A stretch of 64,000 nt of DNA. It comes from Mesonia ostreae. GTDB lineage: Bacteria > Bacteroidota > Bacteroidia > Flavobacteriales > Flavobacteriaceae. Location of the stretch: the NCBI RefSeq assembly GCF_031845265.1, contig NZ_JAVRBG010000004.1, positions 217,296 to 281,295 of the forward strand, written 5' to 3'. Shown one piece after another: positions 10,082 through 19,058 of the stretch (position 1 is its first letter; every line of letters starts with the position of its first letter). A program made the position numbers and the translations under genes. The notes under the pieces were generated by a model. It ran no database searches and was not told the origin of the DNA. It saw only the letters and a list, made by a program, of their open reading frames with translations.

Positions 10082-11863
10082 TTATTTTACTCCGTGCATT
10101 AATTTCTTCAGCAATGGGTTTAATACGGCTACCAATAGACCCGCCGCAATTGGTATGATGGTAAATATTAAAAAGAAGGTAGATAAACTATAATCTTCTT
10201 TAATTTGGTCTACCATTCCTCCAAGAGAAGCGGCAATTTTATTTCCAATAGCAATGGCCAGATACCACATTCCAAACATAAGCGCAATCATTCTTGCGGG
10301 CACCAATTTACTTACATAAGATAGTCCTACAGGAGATAAGCAAAGTTCCCCTAGCGTATGGAAGAGGTAAGCCAAAATAAGCCACACCATACTCACTTTT
10401 ACACCTTCGGCTAAATCGTAAGATCCAAAGGCTAATAGACCAAAACCAAGTCCTACAAGAACAAGTCCTATTCCATATTTTAAAGCAGCAGATGGATTGT
10501 ATTTACTTTCCCACCATTTAGAGAAAAATGACGCAAAAGCAATAATAAAGAAGGAGTTAAGAATACTAAACCAAGATACGGTGATCTCTACATCGCCTCC
10601 AGAGAATTCTCTAAAAAGCATCCATAACACCAAGCCCCAAATTCCTAAAAAGCAAATCATTAAAACAATATTTGCACCTAATATTTTTTTATGCGTCTGT
10701 TTCCATAACAAAATGAGTACCCAAGTGATAATTCCTAATGGAATAATGGTAAGTAAGGCATTTATAATATTAAAAGATAAAGCGCCAGCACCCGTAAGTT
10801 CTCTATCTACAGAATCTCTCGCAAATAAGACTAGGGAGGAAGCGGCTTGTTCGAAACACAAAAAGAAGATTACAGTAAAAAAGGCAAAAATTACCACGGC
10901 AATCATTCGGTCTCTTACTACTTTACTGTATCTAGAAATTCTCCCAATAACTAATACCAAGAATAAAAGCAAACCAACTAAAGCGTATCCAATAGATCCC
11001 GAAATAGGTTCTCCTCCAAAACTAAGGTCTACAAAGAATTTTTCTGGCAACAAGTCTACAGTCCCAATTTTTGAAACTGGATCGTTAATAAGGTATAAAA
11101 ACCCAATAATAGAACTGGCAATGATTAAAACTTTATCCATTAAGGTAAACGGATTCGCTTTATAGTCTTTTTTCTCTTCTTCAGAAATCTCTATTTCTCT
11201 TCCTTTTTCTGGTACTCCACCAACTTTACCAAAAAGAGGTTTAGACAACCAAAACTGTAAGGTTCCCAATAGCATGAAAATTCCGGCTAGACCGAATCCC
11301 CAGCTCCAGCCAAGTCTTTCCGCTAGATATCCACAAAGTAACATTCCAAAAAATGCACCTGCATTTACTCCCATATAGAAAATGGTGTAGGCTCCATCCT
11401 TCTTTTCTGGTAAGTACTTATACATTTCAGAAATGATAGAGGTGATGTTAGGCTTAAAAAAACCAGTTCCTACAACCAAGAACCCTAAACCTAAGTAGAG
11501 CATAAACTCAGTTTCTATAGCCATAGCGGCGTGACCTAAGGTCATAATTAAAGCTCCTAGAACTACTGCCCAACGATAACCGATTAACTTATCGGCTATA
11601 ATTCCTCCTACAATTGGAGTCAAATAAAGTAAACCTGCGTAGGTTCCAAAAAGTGCACCCGCATTTTCTGCAGACCAACCCCAACCTGGAAAATCTACAC
11701 CCACAATTGCCATGGTTAGGAAATTGATAAGCAATACACGCATTCCGTAGAAGGAAAAGCGCTCCCACATTTCAGTAAAAAACAAAACAAATAATCCGGC
11801 TGGATGCCCTAAAACTTTACTCTTGAAAAACTCATCATGCTGAGCTGAACTTACTGTTGACAT
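10082..11863 (-). CDS. POT/PTR family proton-peptide symporter
   Basis: 593 residues, major facilitator fold. The PTR signature FFTEMWERFSFYGMR is at about residues 28-42, followed by about a dozen or more membrane segments, with the second PTR2-like region FYMGVNAGAFFG in the first half. It imports di- and tripeptides with protons. It lies 15 bp downstream of a second POT gene, downstream of a dipeptidyl peptidase gene, which fits a peptide-use operon. Confidence 0.93.
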   Translation of the reverse strand: MSTVSSAQHDEFFKSKVLGHPAGLFVLFFTEMWERFSFYGMRVLLINFLTMAIVGVDFPGWGWSAENAGALFGTYAGLLYLTPIVGGIIADKLIGYRWAVVLGALIMTLGHAAMAIETEFMLYLGLGFLVVGTGFFKPNITSIISEMYKYLPEKKDGAYTIFYMGVNAGAFFGMLLCGYLAERLGWSWGFGLAGIFMLLGTLQFWLSKPLFGKVGGVPEKGREIEISEEEKKDYKANPFTLMDKVLIIASSIIGFLYLINDPVSKIGTVDLLPEKFFVDLSFGGEPISGSIGYALVGLLLFLVLVIGRISRYSKVVRDRMIAVVIFAFFTVIFFLCFEQAASSLVLFARDSVDRELTGAGALSFNIINALLTIIPLGIITWVLILLWKQTHKKILGANIVLMICFLGIWGLVLWMLFREFSGGDVEITVSWFSILNSFFIIAFASFFSKWWESKYNPSAALKYGIGLVLVGLGFGLLAFGSYDLAEGVKVSMVWLILAYLFHTLGELCLSPVGLSYVSKLVPARMIALMFGMWYLAIAIGNKIAASLGGMVDQIKEDYSLSTFFLIFTIIPIAAGLLVAVLNPLLKKLMHGVK

Positions 11864-11878
11864 ATCTTTATTCTGTAA

Positions 11879-13693
11879 TTATTCTTTAATTTTCTCATCG
11901 GCTAACTCGTAACCTTCCTGCTCCAATTTCTCTACCTCGTGATCTTCTGCCCCGTGGGTAAGTTTCTTTAATTTCTTCAAGAAAAGAAGCACTAAAAATC
12001 CAAAAGCTACGGTAAATATAGTTAACCATAAAAAGGTTTGATATTCTTGCTCGTTTTGCTCTTCAGAAAGTACAAAAGAAACTCCGTAGTTTTTACCATC
12101 TCCTTTGTTTTCTATTTTCTGAGCTGCATCTGCATCTTTTTCAAAAGTTAAGTTGGCATGATAAGGTTTTTGCGGAGTAACTCCTTCCTCTTTTAAAGTA
12201 GCTTTTAAGTCTTTTTCTGCTTTTTTATCTAAACTGAAAATTGGGTTCAATATTTCATCAGACTCATAGCGTTTAAAAACCAAATCTCCGTCTTCTACAA
12301 ATACAGTTGTTCTAATTGAGAAGTTTTTATCTTCATTAATTGGGTAATCATAAGTGGTTTCAATCTCCTTTTGATCATTCTTAAACTCAATGCTATCTTT
12401 TTCCATAAATGGAATCACCTGTTCTTTTGAATAAAGCATTTCACCATTATAAGGTTCTAGTTGAGCTGATTCTCCAATACTACCTGCCAATTTGTTTCCA
12501 AATCCTGTTGCTGCAAAAAATACTCCCATCATAATAGAAGCATATTTTAATGGCGCTAATTTGGTAATAAAAGATAAAGCTACTGGCGAGGTACATAATT
12601 CACCCAGCGTGTGGAATAAATATGCTAAGAAAATCCAATACATCGCTGCTTTCCCAAAAGTTTCTGAGCTAGCTTCTTGAGACGCAAACATCATAAATAC
12701 GTACCCAAGACCCATAATTACCGTACCTATAGCCATTTTAAAAAGGGAAGAAGATTCTCTTCCTTTCTTTTTCCACCAGATCCAGAAACCACCAATGACA
12801 GTTCCAAAAATAATAATATAGGCTGCGTTAAGCGATTGGAATACGGCTGCAGGAATTTCTTCTAACCAGCTTAATCCAATAGTTCTATCAATTTTAGCAT
12901 CGGTGTACAAGTTCATTAAACCACCAGCTTGTTCAAATGCGCCCCAAAATACGATGACGATTAAGAATGAAATCAGTAAAACAACAATTCTATCTTTTTC
13001 AATCTTACTAAGTGGTTTTTTGGCAGCTTCTTTTTCTTCAGCACTTACCAAAGAGCCTCCTGTAAATTCGCCAATCCCTTTCAAGAACTTTTGTCCCCAA
13101 ACATATACTGCTTGCCCTAGTAACATTCCTATTCCTGCAAGCCCAAATCCGTAATGCCATCCGTAGTAATAGGCTACTAAACCTACCGAAATACTCGCAA
13201 GGAAAGCCCCTACATTAATTCCGATATAGAAAATGGTAAATCCACTATCTCTACGAATATCTCCGTCTTCGTACAAACCACCTACCATCGTAGAAATGTT
13301 AGGTTTTAAACCACCAACTCCTAAAATAATGAGAATCAAACCTGTAAAAAATGCCCAATTTTGTGGGATGGCCAAAATACCGTGACCTAGACAAAGAAGA
13401 ATTCCGCCCCAGAGTACTGTTTTCTTTTGGCCTAAAAACTTATCGGCAATCCAACCGCCAGGAATAGAGGCTACATACACCAGCATGGTATACCAACCAT
13501 AAAGCCAAATCGCATCTTTATTGCTCCATCCTAAACCAGGATCTACAGCGGTGGCCGATGCGGCGATGTATAAGGTTAAGATTCCGCGCATTCCATAATA
13601 GGAAAAACGCTCCCACATTTCGGTGAAAAACAAAATAAATAGACCTACTGGGTGTCCAAATAATTCTCTTCTTTCTCTAACTACTGTTGCCAT
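11879..13693 (-). CDS. POT/PTR family proton-peptide symporter with soluble insert
   Basis: 604 residues with the same FFTEMWERFSYYGMR signature (about 22-36) and FYIGINVGAF. Unlike the neighbouring POT gene it carries a hydrophilic block of about 145 residues (about 410-554) before the last membrane helix, and a charged C-terminal tail. The insert lacks any motif I recognise; it would face the periplasm or cytosol depending on topology. It is probably co-transcribed with the dipeptidyl peptidase gene upstream (24-bp gap) and the other transporter downstream. Confidence 0.92.
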   Translation of the reverse strand: MATVVRERRELFGHPVGLFILFFTEMWERFSYYGMRGILTLYIAASATAVDPGLGWSNKDAIWLYGWYTMLVYVASIPGGWIADKFLGQKKTVLWGGILLCLGHGILAIPQNWAFFTGLILIILGVGGLKPNISTMVGGLYEDGDIRRDSGFTIFYIGINVGAFLASISVGLVAYYYGWHYGFGLAGIGMLLGQAVYVWGQKFLKGIGEFTGGSLVSAEEKEAAKKPLSKIEKDRIVVLLISFLIVIVFWGAFEQAGGLMNLYTDAKIDRTIGLSWLEEIPAAVFQSLNAAYIIIFGTVIGGFWIWWKKKGRESSSLFKMAIGTVIMGLGYVFMMFASQEASSETFGKAAMYWIFLAYLFHTLGELCTSPVALSFITKLAPLKYASIMMGVFFAATGFGNKLAGSIGESAQLEPYNGEMLYSKEQVIPFMEKDSIEFKNDQKEIETTYDYPINEDKNFSIRTTVFVEDGDLVFKRYESDEILNPIFSLDKKAEKDLKATLKEEGVTPQKPYHANLTFEKDADAAQKIENKGDGKNYGVSFVLSEEQNEQEYQTFLWLTIFTVAFGFLVLLFLKKLKKLTHGAEDHEVEKLEQEGYELADEKIKE

Positions 13694-13717
13694 ATATAAG
13701 GAATTGTTTTTTTCTAA

Positions 13718-15895
13718 TTATAAATTTTCTTTAATAAAATTGGTCATTTTGGTATACAAGTGAAGCCTTGTATTACCGCCATAAATACCGTGATCTTTGT
13801 CGGGATAAATTGCCCAATCAAACTGTTTGTTCGCCTGAATAAGAGCTTCTATCATTTGCATTGTATTTTGCACATGCACATTATCATCTCCTCCTCCATG
13901 AATTAAAAGATATTCTCCTTTAAGTTTGTCTACGTGATTTATGGGAGAATTTTCATCATAACCTGATGCATTTTCTTGAGGAGTCGTCATATAACGCTCT
14001 GTATAAATGCTATCGTAAAAACGCCAGCTTGTAACTGGAGCTACTGCGATCGCCATTTTAAACGTGTCATTTCCTTTTAAAAGTGCATTAGACGACATAA
14101 AACCACCATAACTCCATCCCCAAATACCAATTCTATCGGCATTTATATAGTCTCTATTTCCCAATAGTTTTGCCGCGTCAATTTGATCTTCTACTTCGTA
14201 CTTTCCTAATTCGTTCTGGGTTAATTTCTTAAAATCTGCTCCTTTAAAACCAGTTCCTCTACCATCTACACAAGCAACAATATAGCCTTCATTTGCCAAA
14301 AGCTGGTACCAGTAATCGTTGCTTCCAGAAAATGTATTAGAAACCGATTGTGAACCTGGTCCAGAATATTGGTACATAAATAAAGGATACTCTTTAGTAG
14401 GATCAAAATTAGAAGGTTTGATCATCCACATATTTAAATCATTTCCGTTAACGGAAATGGTAGAAAATTCCCTTTTAGAAAAATCGTAAGGTTTTAATTG
14501 GTTTAATAACTCTTTATTATCTTTAATATCCCTTATTTTTTTACCGTTTTTTGCTTGATGCAGCGTAAACTCATTAGGCGTAGTTGCGCTGGTGTACGTG
14601 TTGATAAAATAGGTGAAATCTGCACTAAAGTCGGCGCTATTGGTTCCTCTTTTTTGTGTTAACTGCACTTTATTTTTTCCGTTAGAACGAATGGAAAATA
14701 CATCTCTATTAATGCTTCCGTTTTCTGTACTTTGAAAGTAAATTCTACCCGTTTTAGGATCAAAACCATAATAATTGGTTACCTCCCATTCCCCATCGGT
14801 TACTTGGTCAATTAACTTTCCGTCTTTATTGTAATGGTAAATATGGTTCCACCCATCTTTTTCACTCGTCCAAATAAAGCTATTGTCATTTAAAAAAGTA
14901 AGATTATCGGTTACGTCAATATACGCATCGTCCTGCTCGTTTAAAATTACGTGAGATTCATTATTGCTAGCATTTACGGCAATAAGATCTAAGTTGTTTT
15001 GATGTCTGTTCATCGCCTGAAGCGTTAGAACATTCGCATCATTAGTCCATTTGATTCTTGGCAAATACTCGTACTCTTTCTTTAAATTTACTGCGGAAGT
15101 CTTTCCAGATTTTACATCATACATATGCAGACTTACATCCGAATTATTTTCTCCTGCTTTAGGATACTTAAACACTTCTTGGGTGGGATAAAGTTGCTTC
15201 CCGTAAGTTCCATACATATCCATAGAGAATTCTGGCACCTGCGTTTCATCAAATCTTAAGAAAGCAATTTTGCTTCCGTCTTTATTCCATTGGTAGGCCT
15301 GTACCAACATAAATTCTTCTTCGTACACCCAATCGGTTACTCCATTAATAATTTTATTATCCACACCATCTTTGGTTACTTGGGTAACTTTTCCCGAAGC
15401 CAAATCTTTCGTGTATATATTATTTTTAAACACATAAGCCACTTTATCTCCATTGGGAGAAAGCGTAGGTTCTTGTATTTTATCTTCAGAAATCTGAATC
15501 AATTTTTTAGAAGCCAAATCATACACATAAAAAACACCTTTGGTAGATCTTCTAAAAATACCCTCGATATTGGTTCCTAAAATTGCCTTTTCTTCCGTAT
15601 CATTTAACGAATAGGTTTGAAAAATGTCTAATCCATCAATGGCGGAAGAAGAAATTAAGGTTCTCGTTTTTTTCCCGGTTTTATAACTGTACACATCTAC
15701 ATTCATCGTTTTTGCGCTACGATCGTAATCTTGCACCACATATTCCTCACCGTTATTTAGAGAACGTAAGGCCTGTAAATACTCTTGACGGAAGGCTCCG
15801 CCCCATATTTCTTCTAGAGTAACTTGTTTGTTTTGAGCGCTTAAAAGACTTGTAGTAGTTAGAAAAACTACCAATGCAAATTTGAAAATTTTCAT
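13718..15895 (-). CDS. Dipeptidyl peptidase IV-type S9B serine peptidase
   Basis: 725 residues with a signal peptide (about 1-20), an N-terminal beta-propeller (DPPIV_N) and a C-terminal alpha/beta hydrolase. The catalytic triad is visible: Ser595 in GWSYGGF, Asp670 in GDDN and His702 in DKDHG. The YEEEF-like motif (DWVYEEEF) that binds the substrate N terminus is also present. It releases dipeptides, often Xaa-Pro, from peptide N termini in the periplasm. The two peptide importers directly downstream would take up the products. Confidence 0.93.
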   Translation of the reverse strand: MKIFKFALVVFLTTTSLLSAQNKQVTLEEIWGGAFRQEYLQALRSLNNGEEYVVQDYDRSAKTMNVDVYSYKTGKKTRTLISSSAIDGLDIFQTYSLNDTEEKAILGTNIEGIFRRSTKGVFYVYDLASKKLIQISEDKIQEPTLSPNGDKVAYVFKNNIYTKDLASGKVTQVTKDGVDNKIINGVTDWVYEEEFMLVQAYQWNKDGSKIAFLRFDETQVPEFSMDMYGTYGKQLYPTQEVFKYPKAGENNSDVSLHMYDVKSGKTSAVNLKKEYEYLPRIKWTNDANVLTLQAMNRHQNNLDLIAVNASNNESHVILNEQDDAYIDVTDNLTFLNDNSFIWTSEKDGWNHIYHYNKDGKLIDQVTDGEWEVTNYYGFDPKTGRIYFQSTENGSINRDVFSIRSNGKNKVQLTQKRGTNSADFSADFTYFINTYTSATTPNEFTLHQAKNGKKIRDIKDNKELLNQLKPYDFSKREFSTISVNGNDLNMWMIKPSNFDPTKEYPLFMYQYSGPGSQSVSNTFSGSNDYWYQLLANEGYIVACVDGRGTGFKGADFKKLTQNELGKYEVEDQIDAAKLLGNRDYINADRIGIWGWSYGGFMSSNALLKGNDTFKMAIAVAPVTSWRFYDSIYTERYMTTPQENASGYDENSPINHVDKLKGEYLLIHGGGDDNVHVQNTMQMIEALIQANKQFDWAIYPDKDHGIYGGNTRLHLYTKMTNFIKENL

Positions 15896-16120
15896 AGATG
15901 TTGGAAATGGTATTTTTAGAGTTCCAAGTTTACTAAAAAATCCTTAAAAACGGACTCTTTTTAGTGTTAAATACTAAGAATATGTTAATATCTCGAATCT
16001 CTTAGTGACCCAAAAAATAGCTTCAATAGCCAGATTCAATTGAAGTTCGTTTCTCTCCAATAATATCAGCAGTTAAAAACTTATCTCTAGTCTTCCTTTA
16101 CGGAATTACAAAAGCAGTGT

Positions 16121-16136
16121 CAGATTAAAAAATCTG
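16121..16136. promoter_or_regulatory. Palindrome upstream of HMG-CoA reductase -7 box
   Basis: CAGATT-aaaa-AATCTG is a perfect inverted repeat ending 5 bp before the -7 box of the HMG-CoA reductase promoter. It lies in the promoter spacer, where a bound repressor would block transcription. No regulator is identified. Confidence 0.3.
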
Positions 16137-16141
16137 TATCG

Positions 16142-16149
16142 TATATTTG
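16142..16149 (+). promoter_or_regulatory. Bacteroidota -7 promoter box (TAnnTTTG)
   Basis: TATATTTG matches the Bacteroidota sigma-ABfr -7 consensus. It lies 18 bp before the ATG at 16168, so the TTG start at 16147 would fall within the promoter; this decides the start of the HMG-CoA reductase gene. No clear -33 TTG is seen. Confidence 0.5.
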
Positions 16150-16167
16150 CGGTTGATATCACAACCC

Positions 16168-17481
16168 ATGAAGCAAATTTTAGGATTTTCTAAACTCAAT
16201 AAAGAAGAAAAAATAGACTGGCTTACCCAAAACTATTTTAAAGATAAAGAAAAGGCAACTCAGGTTTTACAAAACTATTGGAATCCAGATGAGAACCTAC
16301 AAAAGCTCCACGACGAATTTACAGAAAATACCATTTCTAACTACTACTTGCCTTTTGGGATTGCTCCCAACTTTAATATTAACGGCGAGATTTATGCCAT
16401 TCCTATGGCGATTGAAGAAAGCTCTGTGATTGCTGCGGCAAGTAATGCTGCAAAATTTTGGGGTGATAAAGGTGGTTTTAAAGCCGAAGTAATCGACACC
16501 AGAAAAGTAGGTCAAGTTCACTTTTTGTTTACGGAAAGCTTTTCTAGATTAGAAAAATTCTTCTGCAAAACGAAACCTTTGCTTTTAGAACGTCTTCAAC
16601 CGCTTACCAAAAATATGGAAAAAAGAGGCGGCGGAATTTTAAGTCTAGAACTGCGAGATAAGACTTCCGCTTTAGCGAACTATTATCAGATTCACGTAGA
16701 ATTTGAAACTCTAGACGCGATGGGCGCCAACTTTATCAACTCATGCTTAGAAGAAATTGCTCTCAATTTAAGACAAGAAGCTGCAACATATTTTAATTTC
16801 AGCAATACGCAGCAACCGCTAGAAGTGATTATGAGCATCCTTTCTAATTATGTTCCTAATTGTCTCGCTAAAGCGGAAGTTTCTTGCCCCGTAAAAGACT
16901 TGCTTCCCACTAATGCGGAAGCCGAACATTTTGCTCGCAAGTTTGTAGAGGCTGTGAATATCGCCAAAGTAGAACCGTATCGCGCCGTGACCCATAACAA
17001 AGGTATAATGAACGGAATTGATGCGGTGGTTTTAGCTACCGGAAATGATTTTAGAGCAGTAGAAGCAGGTATACACGCCTACGCTGCAAAAAACGGACAA
17101 TACAGCAGCCTTACTTCGGCTAGAGTAGTAGATGGTCAGTTTATATTTTCTATTGAAGTTCCATTGGCGCTAGGAACCGTTGGCGGACTTACAAATTTAC
17201 ATCCCCTAGTGAAATTGGCGATGGAAATGTTAGGAAATCCTACCGCTAAAGAATTGATGAAAATAGTTGCCGTTGCTGGATTAGCGCAAAATTTTGCTGC
17301 TATAAAATCTTTGGTAACCACAGGAATTCAAGAAGGCCATATGAAAATGCACCTTATGAATATTCTCAATCAATTTAACGCCACTCCCAGCGAAAAAGAA
17401 ACGGTAAAAGCACATTTTAAAACACATACCGTAACCCATAGCGCTGTAGTCGAAGTTCTAGAACAATTGAGAAATGCCTAA
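16168..17481 (+). CDS. Hydroxymethylglutaryl-CoA reductase (class II type)
   Basis: 437 residues from the ATG at 16168, a normal size for bacterial class II HMG-CoA reductase. The substrate-binding ENTISNYYLPFGIAPN region, the catalytic Glu segment PMAIEESSVIAA, the catalytic Lys segment THNKGIMNGIDAV and a nucleotide-binding Gly-rich region are all present. It reduces HMG-CoA to mevalonate. Its overlap (8 bp) with a GHMP kinase gene supports a biosynthetic mevalonate route to isoprenoids here. Confidence 0.9.
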   Translation: MKQILGFSKLNKEEKIDWLTQNYFKDKEKATQVLQNYWNPDENLQKLHDEFTENTISNYYLPFGIAPNFNINGEIYAIPMAIEESSVIAAASNAAKFWGDKGGFKAEVIDTRKVGQVHFLFTESFSRLEKFFCKTKPLLLERLQPLTKNMEKRGGGILSLELRDKTSALANYYQIHVEFETLDAMGANFINSCLEEIALNLRQEAATYFNFSNTQQPLEVIMSILSNYVPNCLAKAEVSCPVKDLLPTNAEAEHFARKFVEAVNIAKVEPYRAVTHNKGIMNGIDAVVLATGNDFRAVEAGIHAYAAKNGQYSSLTSARVVDGQFIFSIEVPLALGTVGGLTNLHPLVKLAMEMLGNPTAKELMKIVAVAGLAQNFAAIKSLVTTGIQEGHMKMHLMNILNQFNATPSEKETVKAHFKTHTVTHSAVVEVLEQLRNA

Positions 17482-18421
17482 AAACTATTACGCCCACGGA
17501 AAATTATTACTCACCGCAGAATATGTGGTACTCGACGGAGCGCGAGCTTTAGCGATACCCACGAAATTTGGTCAAAAAATGACAGTGGAAGAAATTGGCG
17601 AGCCCGTAATTAAATGGAGTAGCTATTTAGCCGATGGCAGTTTATGGTTTTCGCAGGAATTTGTTTTTACTAAAGAAAAAATTGACTACCAACTTGAAAA
17701 GAAAAATAACACGAATAAGGAGATTGTAAAAAATCTGGCTGAAATTTTACAAAAAGTGGCTACGCTTTCTTCCCATTTAGATTTTCAACAAGGCTTTAAA
17801 ATCAATTCCTTTTTGGAGTTTCCCAGGGATTGGGGGTTGGGCTCCTCTTCTACTTTAATTCAGAATTTATCGCAGTGGGCAGAGATCAATCCTTACCAAT
17901 TGCTAGAAAAAACTTTTGGAGGCAGCGGTTATGATATCGCTTGCGCGGAAAAGGATACTCCCATTATTTATGAAAGAAATAAGCTGGAACCAAAAGTAAC
18001 TCCGGTATACTTTCAGCCTAACTTTAGCGATCAACTGTTTTTTGTGTATTTAAATCAGAAGAAAAATAGCCGAGAAGCGATTCGGCATTATCGCTCTTTG
18101 GAAGCGGAGAAAAAAGAAACTTCCATCGCAGAAATAAATCAGATTACAACTTCTTTATTAAAGCCAAATCTCACTTTATCTGAATTTGAAACACAAATCA
18201 ATAGACACGAAGAGATTCTTGCTAAAGTTTTACAAACTGTAAGCATCAAAAATCAGCTATTCAGCGAATTTAAAGGTAGTATTAAAAGTCTTGGGGCTTG
18301 GGGAGGAGATTTCGTTTTAGCCACAGGAACTAAAGAAACGATGTCTTATTTTAAAGATTTAGGCTATGCTACTATCATTCCTTTTTCCGAAATGATATTT
18401 TATTCTAAACGCAAATGTTAG
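17474..18421 (+). CDS. GYDIA family GHMP kinase (mevalonate-pathway kinase candidate)
   Basis: 315 residues. The N terminus HGKLLLTAEYVVLDGARALA is the GHMP kinase start, the ATP loop is GLGSSSTL (about residue 122), and the name-giving GYDIAC motif is near residue 155. It overlaps the HMG-CoA reductase gene by 8 bp, so mevalonate or phosphomevalonate is the likely substrate. The exact step cannot be fixed from sequence. Confidence 0.85.
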   Translation: MPKNYYAHGKLLLTAEYVVLDGARALAIPTKFGQKMTVEEIGEPVIKWSSYLADGSLWFSQEFVFTKEKIDYQLEKKNNTNKEIVKNLAEILQKVATLSSHLDFQQGFKINSFLEFPRDWGLGSSSTLIQNLSQWAEINPYQLLEKTFGGSGYDIACAEKDTPIIYERNKLEPKVTPVYFQPNFSDQLFFVYLNQKKNSREAIRHYRSLEAEKKETSIAEINQITTSLLKPNLTLSEFETQINRHEEILAKVLQTVSIKNQLFSEFKGSIKSLGAWGGDFVLATGTKETMSYFKDLGYATIIPFSEMIFYSKRKC

Positions 18422-18489
18422 GTAAAGCTATCCTACATTTCAATCAAATACTCATCAAATTAAAACTTTCGTATTTTTAAATAAAAATT

Positions 18490-18672
18490 ATGATTACAAA
18501 AACGAAATTAAAATAGCAAATTGAAAGTTTTCCCGAACAGTTTTCGATTGACGATTTAATAGAACGACTAATTCTAATGGAAAAAATCGAGCATGGAAAA
18601 ATGCAGTCTGAAAATGGAGAAATTTTAAGCGAAAATGAATTTGATAAAGAAGTAGAGGAATGGTTCGAATAA
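18490..18672 (+). pseudogene. Antitoxin remnant of a ParE/RelE-type pair
   Basis: Reading from ATG 18490, an in-frame TAG is met at codon 9; the frame then continues for about 50 codons (QIESFPEQFSIDDLIERL...) to TAA at 18670-18672. The residue pattern resembles small antitoxins of the DUF/PHD-like type that precede ParE toxins. The premature stop makes it a pseudogene. Confidence 0.6.
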
Positions 18673-18956
18673 ATTGGACTTTTCGAGCAAAAAATGACTT
18701 AAAAGATATTGCCACTTATATTTCTAAAGATTCAAAACTTTAAGCTAAACAACAAGTATTTAAAATACGTAAACGAACTTTAATTCTGAAATCTCAAAAT
18801 TACTTTGGACTAAAAGTTCCTGAATATCGAAACGGAGATATTAGAGAAATTTTGGAAGGTAATTACCGAATAATTTACCGAGTTGTAACTGAAAAATGAA
18901 TTGATATTTTGACCATTCACCATTCTGCAAGAGATTTACAAAGAAGGAAATTGTAA
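18669..18956 (+). pseudogene. ParE/RelE-type toxin remnant
   Basis: The frame reads NWTFRAKNDLKDIATYISKD, then KVPEYRNGDIREILEGNYR and YRV, then LTIHHSARDL: the order of conserved blocks in RelE/ParE toxins. It has no ATG at the expected overlap with the antitoxin (ATA instead) and two in-frame stops, a TAA after SKDSKL and a TGA after VVTEK. The pair is dead. Confidence 0.7.
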
Positions 18957-19007
18957 CAAAACCGAAAGGTTCGATTGCTTAATTGGCATTAAAATCTACA
19001 ATAAAAC

Positions 19008-19038
19008 AAAAAAGACCGCTAAAATAGCGGTCTTTTTT
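19008..19038. terminator. Bidirectional rho-independent terminator
   Basis: A 13-bp perfect stem (AAAAAAGACCGCT paired with AGCGGTCTTTTTT) around a 5-nt loop. The A/T tracts give a U run on both strands. It lies 20 bp past the stop of the leftward peptidyl-prolyl isomerase gene. Confidence 0.85.
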
Positions 19039-19058
19039 GTTTAGAGTTTCCTTTAAAT

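Noticed and set aside
10497..11165. 222-residue plus-strand ORF
   Set aside because: It is antisense to a clear POT transporter gene and has no domain.
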